18,021 nucleotides of DNA from Chromera velia (GCA_018398765.1 JAHBMJ010005856.1:216756-234776); one strand, 5' to 3'. Positions 1 to 8,318 are shown, counted from the first letter of the stretch. Numbers and translations: made by a program. Notes: generated by a model not told the origin, from the sequence alone.

Positions 1-11
1 AACGTTCAGCC

Positions 12-854
12 TCAAGCCTCCACAGTACTTGTGGCTTCCATCTCGCTTGAATCTGATGGTACTTCTTTGCGACTTTTGTGTCTGGGAATGAGGTACTCGA
101 GGGCCAGTAGCTCGGTCAGTCGGACGTACTGGTTTGAGTGGAAATTCTTGACAGTCTTGGTTCCATGCTTTGCTTTTTTGTACTTGTACGGAGCCTGCAG
201 ATCCGGGGACTCGCCGAATGTGTCGTACTGCATCTCCACAGTCTCCATCAGATCACCTGTGCGCAGATCTGTCGTGCTGACCACGCTGTGGTAGAAGGAC
301 TTCTGTTGGTCGAATTTGGTTACTTGGGCACGCACCATGGTATCTCCCAGCGCTTGGTTTCCAGAATCCCATACTTGGAGGCTTCCTCTCTGCTCCGTGC
401 GCTCGAACCACCGGAGAATCGGGAGAAAGGGATCGATGACGCCCGACCACTCCGTGTACGTCAGACACAAATCGGGACGTGGATCCCCTCTGGGACCCCA
501 ACAAAGGTAGCGGGTGACGATTCACGTAATGGGATTGTTCCACCCAATGAAGGTAATGTCAAGCTCCTCCTTTTTCCCTCCTGGGGCATTGCTTACCAGA
601 GTCACCGAGGTGTCTGCAACGTACACCAGCTGTGTGTACAAATAGAAATGCGTCACTGTGCGGTATCCATGACCGGTCATGCTGACACCGTTCGGGTCGA
701 AGCTTGTGACGTTGAGGGTGAAGCCTACGCCGGTGTCGAGGCCAATGCTCAACCCCCCGCAGGACGAGTCGCCAAACAGACCGTTCTCGCAAGCTGAGGT
801 GCCGAGGAGGAAGAAAGGAAGGAAGACATAGACGGTGCATACTAGCCACTCCAT
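12..854 (-). CDS. Putative secreted protein of unknown family, interrupted by one in-frame stop or a 36-nt intron
   Basis: I do not recognise the family. The chosen start, at 854, opens a strong signal peptide: a short N-terminus, then a hydrophobic core (LVCTVYVFLPFFLLG) and a likely cleavage site near TSA-C. The ORF stays open upstream to 1052, but only the 854 start puts the signal at the N-terminus. The mature part has scattered cysteines and alternating polar and hydrophobic residues suggestive of beta structure; the C-terminus is basic, then acidic and serine-rich, ending at 12. A TGA at 524-522 breaks the frame. The same frame continues without another stop to 12. Removing 525-490 (GTGAAT...CCCAG, 36 nt, a multiple of three) gives a 268-residue protein. 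Alternatives are a 110-residue protein, a pseudogene or stop readthrough. It is transcribed divergently from the DUF4202 gene. Coding status is likely; function is unknown. Confidence 0.55.
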
Positions 855-1377
855 CTTTCTCCTTCTCTGCGCGTCTTGGACAGAATTGCGACGTGAATCC
901 AGACTGACAGTGTCTGAGCCCTCGCCAGAAGAAGAGGTGGCGAAGAGAGGGAAGCGTTCGAACCCGCGACAGCGTCCTTTCTTCTTGCGGCTCCTTTCTT
1001 TGTTTTGTGTCCACTGAAGCTGTGGCATGCCAGAGCAGTGCATGCATGACATCCTTTAAATTTGAGTTTTGAGGGGCCCTTGCATGCCTCCAAGCTAGAT
1101 CTGCACTTGGCAGGATGCATGTGCATGCATGAAGGTCAGTCAAAAACTGCAAGCGGAGAGACACATGCACGCGCGCGCGGGCCGCGCGGTTCCCGCACCG
1201 CGGGCGCGCCCGGCGCACGGAGACGGGATGCGTTGGTTGCCCGATTCCGAAGAGAGTCCAGCAGCTCTTCTGAGAACCTGCAGAGTCTGGACAACCACTA
1301 AGAATTGCCTTCTGTGGTCTTGTGGCCCGGGTCCTTTAATCCGCTTGAATCGTATACTGTCACCGTGGCGAGACGGG
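855..1377. promoter_or_regulatory. Divergent intergenic region with a TGCATGC-type motif cluster
   Basis: This ~520-bp segment separates the start codons of the two divergent left-hand genes. Between about 1025 and 1130 it carries GCATGC (1025-1030), TGCATGCAT (1040-1048), TGCATGC (1081-1087), ATGCAT and TGCATGCAT (near 1115-1129), followed by a GC-rich CACGCGCGCGCG stretch near 1158-1170. TGCATGC is a known over-represented promoter element in Toxoplasma and is bound by some ApiAP2 proteins in Plasmodium. That the sites act here, on one or both genes, is inference. No TATA box was seen. Confidence 0.45.
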
Positions 1378-2333
1378 ATGAAGATGAGTCGGCCGTCTCC
1401 TGCTCTCCTTGTGGGTGTCGCAGCTGCTGCGGGGGTAGTTCTTGTGGGAGGGGGGTTTTTGTTCTGGAAGAGACGTCAGGAGATGCTTCGGAGGGCTCTA
1501 AACGCAGTGGATGACGCGAATGCTGAAGACCCGAGGCCTGATGTGTTGCAGGAAGGGGAAGAGGAGGAGGCAGTGGGTGGGAGGTTTGGGGGAAGAGAGA
1601 GGCCGAAGGAGTGGCTGTATGGGAGGAGAATGTCCAGGTGCTTGGCCAAATTTGCCCCTGGCTGCAGTCATGTGGTGCAGGTGGCTGCGCGTGCCCAGCA
1701 CATTCGTCGTTGGGTTTCTGAACGGAAAGACTTCCCAGAGGGCAGGGCAGGCTACCTGCAGTGGCGGCAGGCCTTGGGAAGGATGCATGGCCGACTCTCT
1801 GAGGAGATTATGCTGGCATCTGGATATGGACAGAGAGAAGCTTCTCGAGCGGTCAGTAGCTCAAGCAGCATACCGTATTTCGATGTCGGAACAAATCCCC
1901 TTTCTTCACTTGCGTATTTTGAAAGATTCGGTGGCTGAAGCACACCCCTGAGCGGGTGGCAGTTATGTGTGGTGCGTGAGAGAAAGGAGGGGAGGCGGTC
2001 AGGCAGGGACAGGATCACAGATAGAAACGCATAAGATTCTGGTCCAACATTTCAGGATCGGCTTGCGTCATATCGGGAGATACTGCCTGAAGTGCACAGT
2101 GCTCCCATGGATGTGCGCAGTCTGTGGTTTTTGTCTTGTGATGATACCTGGTGGCACCTATCTCAATGAAGAGAAGGGAGAACGGTTGTCTGAATGGTCC
2201 TCGTGGTGCGTGCATGTGTATGTGTGAAAGAGAATGAAAGAGAAAGGCAGACAGAAAGAAAGAAAGAAAGAAAAGAAAAGAAAAGAAAAGAAAAGAAAAA
2301 AAAGAAAGAAAGAAAGAAAAAAAAAAAAAAGAA

Positions 2334-2373
<40 letters not shown>

Positions 2374-2374
2374 A

Positions 2375-2426
<52 letters not shown>

Positions 2427-2427
2427 A

Positions 2428-2481
<54 letters not shown>

Positions 2482-2493
2482 CTTCAGAAAAAA

Positions 2494-2525
<32 letters not shown>

Positions 2526-2526
2526 A

Positions 2527-2558
<32 letters not shown>

Positions 2559-2569
2559 AATGTCGGGGC

Positions 2570-2632
<63 letters not shown>

Positions 2633-2932
2633 CTTCAGGTCACTCTCTTGACGAAAAAGGATCTGAAGGCCGACGCTGAGGTGCAGCTTCTGGAGGACGT
2701 CATCTGTCTGGTGTTCCTCCAGTACTACTGGAAACCGTTTCAGGAAAAACACACGGGCCCCGAAAGCGGAATCTCGGGAAAGAAGGGGGAAGACAAGCAG
2801 CTGGGGGAGGAAAAGCTGATTCATATAGTCAAGCAGACCTGGGAGAAGATGAGCGACAAGGGGAGAAAAGAGGCACTGAAGCTGGACTTTGAGCCCCGTG
2901 CTAAGGAACTGATTCTCAAGGCACTCACCTGA
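1378..2932 (+). CDS. DUF4202 family protein with N-terminal membrane anchor, two exons (1378-1851, 2639-2932)
   Basis: The spliced product is 255 residues. Residues ~8-32 form a hydrophobic helix (ALLVGVAAAAGVVLVGGGFLFW) followed by KRR, a likely signal anchor with the C-terminal part cytosolic. The rest matches the DUF4202 pattern (Pfam PF13875), known from bacteria and fungi, biochemical role unknown: an ALNAVDDANAEDP start, PKEWLYGRRM, VVQVAARAQHIRRW, GRAGYLQWR, LSEEIMLASGYG, then in exon 2 LTKKDLKADAEVQLLEDV, CLVFLQYYW, TWEKMSDKGRKEALKL and a final AKELILKALT. The donor GCG|GTCAGT and acceptor CTCTTCAG|GTC give a phase-0 intron that rejoins the conserved helix exactly, so the splice model is well supported. 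A ~20-residue polar insert (around GISGKKGEDKQ) precedes EEKLIHIV. The start at 1378 is favoured because it places the anchor at the N-terminus; 1384 is also possible. The conserved His and Asp residues recall HD-type folds, but that is speculative. Confidence 0.88.
1852..2638 (+). other. Phase-0 intron of the DUF4202 gene
   Basis: The intron is 787 nt with a GTCAGT donor and a CTCTTCAG acceptor preceded by about 60 nt of (TC)n(TG)n. It is inferred from the exact rejoining of the DUF4202 consensus. More than half of it is simple sequence. A second identical CTCTTCAG with the same upstream tract ends at 2487 and could act as a competing 3' splice site. Confidence 0.85.
2228..2638 (+). repeat. 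Duplicated compound microsatellite cassette (GAAA)n-(CT)n-(GT)n-CTCTTCAG
   Basis: Cassette 1 runs through a long, partly irregular GAAA/AAAAG tract to 2427, then (TC)n 2428-2450, (GT)n 2451-2479 and CTCTTCAG 2480-2487. Cassette 2 repeats the order: A-rich GAAA tract 2488-2560, a 10-nt unique spacer 2561-2570, (TC)n 2571-2600, (TG)n 2601-2630 and CTCTTCAG 2631-2638. The same order and identical end point to a tandem duplication of a whole intron 3' end. Long ORFs on both strands here are artefacts of the repeats. Confidence 0.93.
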
Positions 2933-3087
2933 TGAAGCGATACTTGGGGCATTCAGTGTGCATACCGGCACGTGACGCACGCGCATGTACGAATAGAATC
3001 AGGAATAATCCAAGCCCACATTTTGAAGCACGCAGACCCATGGACGAATGCGTGGATACGTACCACTTTGAGGAGAGTGAATCTCAA

Positions 3088-3147
<60 letters not shown>

Positions 3148-3176
3148 TAGGGGGGGGAGGGAGGGACAGAGAGACA

Positions 3177-3220
<44 letters not shown>

Positions 3221-3262
3221 TAGAGACAGAGAGACAGAGAGACAGACAGAGACAGAGAAAGG
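3088..3262. repeat. Compound (CT)n(CA)n(GA)n microsatellite
   Basis: A pure (TC)n block near 3088-3104 is followed by (CA)n to about 3122, then (GA)n to about 3147, a G-rich spacer, a second (GA)n block near 3182-3216, and interrupted GACAGA repeats to about 3262. The leading CT block is complementary to the later GA blocks, so one strand can fold into a hairpin with the CA block as loop. It lies about 155 nt past the DUF4202 stop codon and may be in the 3' UTR or downstream flank. Confidence 0.92.
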
Positions 3263-4454
3263 CAGAAATGCAGACAGACAGGCTGAAAAAGACACCGTGC
3301 TCCGTGCAAGCAGGAAGCTTGAAGAAAAGACACTGAGACAGGAACAATGTGCAGTAGAACCGGGTGAAGGAGAATGCGACCTGTAGGCTGATCAGTGTGT
3401 GGATCTCGAGGCGAGTGAAAGTTGTTGCAACAATCTGTACAAGATACTCTGGCGTTCGTCCAGGTTGAAGAAACGGAAAAACGACTTCTTCAACACGGTG
3501 TTCATGCCCCGGTCGATCGATTGGGACTGCATGGATGATGCATACATGTCTGTTCAATCAACTTTTGAATGTTAGAACAAGGTTTTGCTTGCCAGTTTGC
3601 GCCTGTAAATGTGTTGTGTGTGGCAGAAAGAGGACAAGGCCATGCGTTGTGTCTGGGAGTGTAAGACCACTCTGCCTGGCCGCAGGAATTCAATGAGTGG
3701 CCGCTACGGGAAAACCGTTCTTGCCTGTGTTGTCTTCCTTCTACTTCCTTCGTTATAGAAGACTGCCCCGGCAGATTGTCGAGCTATGTCCAGCTGCGTA
3801 TCAAACCTGCCGAACGCTGGATGCCAGGTCTGATGCCTATTCAGAAAACCTGTTTAGGGCTGATGGTAATGATGGTGAATGATGGTGTTTGTGTCTAGAC
3901 TTGTGTGCATTTCTGATTATCTCTGATCATTCTTTAAGTATTTCGACAGCCATGCACTAGCAGCCCGAGAGATCGCCAACAAAAAATTGGCTTTCCAATA
4001 GGATGGGGGGCTAGATGGGGGGAGAGCGTCTTCCCCGTCAGTTGTTGTTTCTATGGTGTTGTTTAGGCATCTCCAAAGAGAGTGCGGCTGAGTGCCCCCT
4101 TGGTCGACCCTTCCTTCGTTGGAGCGACTGTATCCTCTGAACATTGGAAAGATATTAGTTAAGCTGTATCAAATTGAACACTGTCAATCGGTATGCATCT
4201 GCCAGTGCAGTGCTAGGATTCTGCTTATCAATGATTGCGAATGATGTTCTTTAAGTTTAATTTCAAGTTTTAGAGCTATAGATATATGGTTACAATTCTA
4301 GTTACAATTGCTACATTATATAATGACATATATACATAAGATTTATTTATTAATTTCTTTATTTTTATCATGATTATTTTTCTCTTTTTAATGCTTTACC
4401 TATTGATTTAAAAATGATGTCTAGTACCCTCAACTTGCAGCTTGACAGATTTTG
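3263..4454. other. Intergenic stretch, no gene recognised
   Basis: No reading frame here has recognisable protein features; the longest frames are about 60-90 codons. The part from about 4180 to 4440 is markedly AT-rich, with runs such as TTTATTTATTAATTTC. The part from 3350 to 3560 is more GC-balanced and could hold the DUF4202 3' UTR or a fragment of an unrecognised gene. No tRNA or rRNA seen. Confidence 0.5.
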
Positions 4455-4458
4455 TGGT
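4455..4458. repeat. Target-site duplication, left copy (TGGT)
   Basis: TGGT directly precedes the left LTR and recurs directly after the right LTR at 11603-11606. A 4-bp duplication is within the usual 4-6 bp range for Ty3/Gypsy-type integration. A 4-nt match alone is weak, but its position exactly at both TG...CA ends supports it. Confidence 0.75.
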
Positions 4459-4907
4459 TGTTAAGGTCTACTTAGAGGGGTTGGCGCTGATGAGTGCTTG
4501 CAGAGGTTCAAGGATCTTCAGGGCTTGATCATGTCGCTGCAGTGGTTCAGGTTGATCTCCAGTGACAGACTCGATCCGTGTTAGAAGCATAGAGATTTTT
4601 TCTGATTTCCTTGCAGTCTTTCAGCAAGTCTTTCGGAAGTCTTTCATCTGATTTCGAACGAATTGTGACAGGCCAACATCTGTATGATACAAGACGTTAA
4701 CGTCCTGCATTTTCTTTCTTTGATTCTTAAAAAGGAGGTAGCGAGGCTTGAACCTATGACCTCTTGCTTGTTAGTGTTGTATGCTAACCATTAGGTCATG
4801 AAGGCGAGTGATATACACGATTCTCTTTTGCTCAGTGTTACTTTAAACCACAATCAATTCATTTAATTTCTATTTTCTTTCTAGCTGTGCTTAAGTAGCG
4901 CATAGCA
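4459..4907 (-). repeat. 3' LTR (left copy)
   Basis: This 449-nt direct repeat matches 11137-11602 at about 96 percent by eye, apart from a 17-nt gap near 4599. It begins TGTTAAGG and ends ATAGCA, the inverted TG...CA termini typical of LTRs. It holds the perfect palindrome GACGTTAACGTC near 4693-4704 and a tRNA-like block at 4734-4805. Confidence 0.92.
4734..4805 (-). other. 72-nt tRNA-like block in the 3' LTR (Pol III A/B-box features)
   Basis: On the minus strand the block has normal tRNA length, with T8, A14, a D-loop GG, A21, T33, a T-loop TTCAAGC and C61 all in register. The anticodon position would read AAC. The A-box-like TGACCTAATGGTTAG and B-box-like GGTTCAAGCC are clear, and a T5 run follows directly, as for a Pol III terminator. 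The acceptor, D, anticodon and T stems mostly do not pair, so it is not a working tRNA. It is identical in both LTRs. It may be a tRNA-derived promoter or relic. Confidence 0.6.
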
Positions 4908-4981
4908 TTCGCCCGTTTCTAAGATCGAGATTCCACACTCGATTCATACATGATCTTATCTTATAGCATTCGCCCCTTTCT
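4908..4981 (-). other. Polypurine tract next to the 3' LTR, with a second copy 61 nt upstream
   Basis: Read on the minus strand, AGAAACGGGCGAA ends exactly at the 3' LTR border (4908-4920). An 18-nt near-copy, including the first LTR bases (TAGCATTCGCCC followed by TTTCT on the plus strand), occurs at 4964-4981 with one mismatch; it is the more purine-pure version (AGAAAGGGGCGAA). The position fits a plus-strand primer tract. The duplicated tract plus LTR edge suggests a local duplication or template slip during reverse transcription. Confidence 0.6.
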
Positions 4982-5704
4982 ATATCTTTTTGTGCCTTTC
5001 TGTGCCTTTGCTTATGGTTTTCTGGCATACCGACGGCCCCTTGAGATCTCGCACGCGCGGTGCGCGGGGTTGTCAAAAAGGCCCCGGCATGCCAGCACGT
5101 CCTTCAGTTCGCGCGCGCGCAAAATCAGATGGCCCCCGCAGAAAGCGCCGGGGTCCTTCATGCAAATGGCTCCGTATAGCTGTGGGTACAACATGTCATG
5201 CAATGCAATACGTGTGCGATGCAACACATGTTTCTCGGCCGGGGCGTGTTTCTCACTTTTGATCTGAACATTTCGATAAAAAAATTTCCATGGACTTTCG
5301 CGAAGCACATGGTACGAGCGGTCCCTTTTTTGACGCTCCGATTCAACCGCAACATGTTTGTCACTCTTGATACATCCCTGATGACTCTCCCTTAGAGCAT
5401 CAGTTCTCTCTTCTCCATAAGTCCCCCTTAGTTCAAAGTGGTGTTGTTCTTCCGTCTCCTTTATAACTTTGTTCCTATTCTGCAATCGCTTCGTCTGGTC
5501 CCTGCTTGGAACCCCGATCTCTCTTTCGTGGCGACTCTCTGGCTGGCCGCTAGCTCTGGAGCCCTCCATCATCCCAGTCAGAGCGAGTGCTCTCTAGTTT
5601 CTTTATTCTCGTCCTTCAAGAGCTTCACGTTGATCTTGTGCTTCATGTTGTTCATATCAGTCTCCCTTATTCCTGTGCTTGCAGATGCTCTCCATGTCCT
5701 TGTT

Positions 5705-5879
5705 CTCCAACCTCTTCTACATCGCCACATCCACCTCGCCTCCGTCTCGTCCTTCTCTATGTTCGTGTTCGGATGCAAGGCGATCCTCCTCCATCTCCGA
5801 CCTCTTCTACATCGCCACATCCTGGGCAAGGATCAGAATGCTTACATCCACGGCAAGGATCACTATGCCTACGTCCACG
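5705..5879. repeat. Short direct repeats inside the element (28-nt pair and 27-nt tandem pair)
   Basis: A 28-nt sequence containing CTCTTCTACATCGCCACATC occurs at 5705-5732 and 5795-5822 with one mismatch, 90 bp apart. Immediately after, a 27-nt unit starting GGCAAGGATCA is present twice in tandem at 5825-5851 and 5852-5878 with about four mismatches. On the plus strand the pair would encode GKDQNAYIH and GKDHYAYVH; on the minus strand it gives repeated Cys-Cys motifs. Neither frame is established as coding. Confidence 0.75.
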
Positions 5880-6813
5880 TTGCCCCTGTCGTCGTTGTCC
5901 TTGCCCCTCTGGAACCCGATGTCTCTTTCCGTCTCCATGAGCCTCGTCGGCTTCGACATCGATTTTGTCCACTTCCTTGTCCTCCTCTTCCTCCCGGTGA
6001 CTTTTCATCACTACCGTATGCTTCTATGTCATCGCTTTGATCTCCTGGGTGGTGTTCATGTCGTTCATCTCCATCTTCTCGGTCTTAGTCGTTTACTCAC
6101 GCCGTTGCGCGTGGGGCGGTGGCGTTCTTCGTGCTCCTTTTTGTCTCGATGTTGCCTCTTTGTGGCTCCCATCAACGACCTTCTTCTTTGTTTCGTCTTT
6201 CCTCCTGTAGGGGGGTCTTTAGCATGCAACAGAGAGCGGCTCGGGAAGAGGTCCTAGAGTCAGTCCATTCATGTAAGGTAGTGACTCAGCTGTTCGATGT
6301 CAAGTTTGCTGCGAGTTCGCGTTTTGCACTTCTCTGCCTCTATTTTGTTTGGAAGAGCTTGTCAGCTTTATGCTTTCTTAATAGACTGTCTTCCCATGTT
6401 CTCGCTGTCTAGCTTTGATTTGCTTGTCTTTGTACCATTCACTATTTCGTTCAATTTCGCTGAATTGATTTTCTTCTGTGATTTCATTTGCCTGCCAGTC
6501 GTCTTATTTCGTTTGTCTGGCTCCCCCCCCTATCCCATCTGCTCTGAAAGACATCTATTTCAGTGTGCATATATGAGCGGATGATTCCGTGAGGAACCTT
6601 TTACTGTTTGTTGACTTGCTTCTCTTCTTTGGTATAATTTGGCTTCCTCTCGTACTTCTTCCTCTCTAACTTTTAGTTGAAAATGAGTGTAGTCACCTCT
6701 TCTCATCGGGCTCATCTTCAGATTACTGTTGGGATCGGAGGCTCAAGACCGGGTTTTGCTTCTTGAGCAGTTTTTTTTTTTTAATGAGCTTGGGCGCGAA
6801 TCTCGGTTTAGTG

Positions 6814-6925
6814 TTTGTGTGGGGGGGGTATGTATATGTGTGTGTATGTGTGTGTGTGTATATGTGTGTGTATGTATGTGTATGTGTGTGTGTGTATGTG
6901 TGTGTATGTGTGTGTGTGTGTGTAG
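6814..6925. repeat. Variant (GT)n / (GTAT)n microsatellite
   Basis: A run of GTGTGT interspersed with GTAT units extends for about 110 bp after a G8 run near 6821-6828. It lies inside the retrotransposon, so it expanded after or was carried by the element. Confidence 0.9.
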
Positions 6926-8033
6926 GTCGATGATGATGTACTGAGGAACGGGAGCCCAGTACGAGCGATTGAGCGGGTGACCTTACCTCTCCCTGGGAGG
7001 TCCTGGTGGTATGAGTGGCCAACTCACCCCCTGGAGGACCTTATATACGCATGCGTATACGTCTTCTCGCCGCGAAGGCGTCAGGGTCGGAGGCTGTGGA
7101 TTATGTGCGCCCGGCAGGTCTGTGTTATCTGCTTTTATTCATCAGTCACCAATCGGTACGCGGTGCTGCTCCAGGGAGGGTTCATGTGTATGTAAGTGCA
7201 GGTAAGTGAATGAATGAGGGTGAAGATGTGTGAGTGTGTGTGTATGGGTGTTTTATTTCCATTCATCCCTTTTCAGTTCTTAGGGGGTCATTCAGTTGGT
7301 CTTTTTGTCGACACACTTGTCTTACCTTACATCTTTCGTGCCCTTTATTTGGTTTAGTTGGTCATTCTGATCCGAATCAATCAGGCATCTACTCATCCAT
7401 CCTTTATTCATTTGATCATTCGTTTATAAGTGTTCATCTTGTCTATCTTTTCTCTCTGTTTGGATGGTTTTTGACTTACGTACGACTTTTGTGTACCTCC
7501 AGTGCCTGCGCGTTTTCCATTTCTGGTTGTTGACGGTGCTCGCTCTAACTCTTGATCTCCCACTGTCGATGTGATTGTCGTTGAGAACGTAGTCGATAAC
7601 GATTTTATCTCTCCATGTCAGACTCTGCAACTTTTCAGTTCCAAGCTCCTCGGTCCCTGTTTACGTCTGTCTTCCCCACGACAACTCTGGAAGTGAGAGT
7701 ACTGGAAGCGTACCGCCTTGGTCAACGTGAACTGGCCTCCTATGATTGGGGCTGCCAGCTCCTTCTGAGGTGGGTATTCCCCATTCTGTTCCTTGCATGT
7801 TTCAAATGCAGTGCCAGCATCGTACTCGGCTCTGCTAGTCTCTCTTTTGTATCACAGTGTGTTGCTTTTATTTTGTCTTCCCCCTCCTACACCGTGATTT
7901 TCTTTTTTTGATCTGTTTTCTTTCTTTGACTGCTGAGTTTCCTTTCTTGCTCTTTTAAGAATAGCGGCTCCCTTTTTCACACTTTGCTCTGCCTCAAATT
8001 ACTGCAGTCTTAAACTTTGATCAACCACAATTC

Positions 8034-8140
8034 GTTTGGGCATCCTTCATAGGTGAGGAAGTATTGCACCTTCTGTCTCTCTCTCTCTCTCTCTCTTTTT
8101 TTTTTTTAACCACTTCTCTCACTTTGTAGACGGATTTTTT
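8034..8140 (-). pseudogene. Possible chromodomain-like remnant
   Basis: Minus-strand reading around 8130-8105 gives VYKVREVV, and after a GA microsatellite (8077-8096) and a frame change, KVQYFLTYEGCPNELWLIKV (about 8069-8010). The pattern resembles a chromodomain core (QYLVKWxGY...xxxTWEP), which in chromovirus-type Ty3/Gypsy elements sits at the integrase C-terminus. If right, the element lost gag-distal pol sequence up to the integrase tail. The match is short, frameshifted and judged by eye, so a chance resemblance is quite possible. Confidence 0.3.
8075..8108. repeat. (CT)n plus T-run simple repeat
   Basis: A pure CT dinucleotide run near 8075-8095 is followed directly by a T tract to 8107. 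It lies within the retrotransposon and interrupts the chromodomain-like remnant on the minus strand. Confidence 0.9.
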
Positions 8141-8268
8141 TTTTGGCACGAGTCTGTCTAGTCTTGAAGAACGCGTACATTTCAAGCGCATGCAAGTCAA
8201 ACAAAAAGTCGCATCTCATCGAAGAAAAGATGTGAAATTCGGTTTTCTTGATTCTCTGTAAATCAAAC

Positions 8269-8318
8269 AAAAAAAAGAAACGAGTCTTTCGTATAAAAAA
8301 AAGAAACGAGTCTTTCGT
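8269..8318. repeat. 24-nt perfect tandem duplication
   Basis: Units 8269-8292 and 8295-8318 both consist of A8, GAAACGAG and TCTTTCGT, separated by 2 nt. This is a simple local duplication within the retrotransposon. Confidence 0.85.

Larger units (their letters stand above)
4982..8000. other. Internal region of the retrotransposon without recognisable pol
   Basis: A Ty3/Gypsy element should have protease, reverse transcriptase, RNase H and integrase here in minus orientation. I found no D-T/S-G protease motif, no Y-x-D-D box, no integrase HHCC or DDE spacing in the minus frames I read. Several ORFs of 60-200 codons exist on both strands (for example 5438-6040 plus and 5012-5572 minus), but none has recognisable domains. 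The sequence is T-rich on the plus strand, with short internal repeats and a GT microsatellite. It is either unrelated filler, a replaced segment, or too decayed to see. Confidence 0.5.

Noticed and set aside
522-524. TGA read as selenocysteine or tryptophan
   Set aside because: The DUF4202 gene in the same window ends at TGA at the family's normal C-terminus, so TGA acts as stop; a small intron is simpler. Not fully excluded.
2015-2986. 323-codon minus-strand frame across the DUF4202 intron and exon 2
   Set aside because: It is made by translating GAAA, CT and GT microsatellites and the antisense of a well-supported DUF4202 exon.
4734-4805. Functional tRNA-Val (AAC) gene
   Set aside because: Length and invariant positions fit, but nearly all stem pairs are mismatched, and it lies inside both LTRs.
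5012-5572. 186-codon minus-strand frame near the 3' LTR as an integrase or env fragment
   Set aside because: The position would fit the end of pol, but no HHCC, DDE, chromodomain or membrane features are seen.
5438-6040. 200-codon plus-strand frame inside the element
   Set aside because: Composition is driven by a C/T-rich strand (Leu, Ser, Pro, Phe), overlapping frames are equally open, and no domain is visible.
6814-6925. GT-repeat ORFs on both strands
   Set aside because: Cys/Val and Thr/His repeat peptides are translations of the microsatellite.
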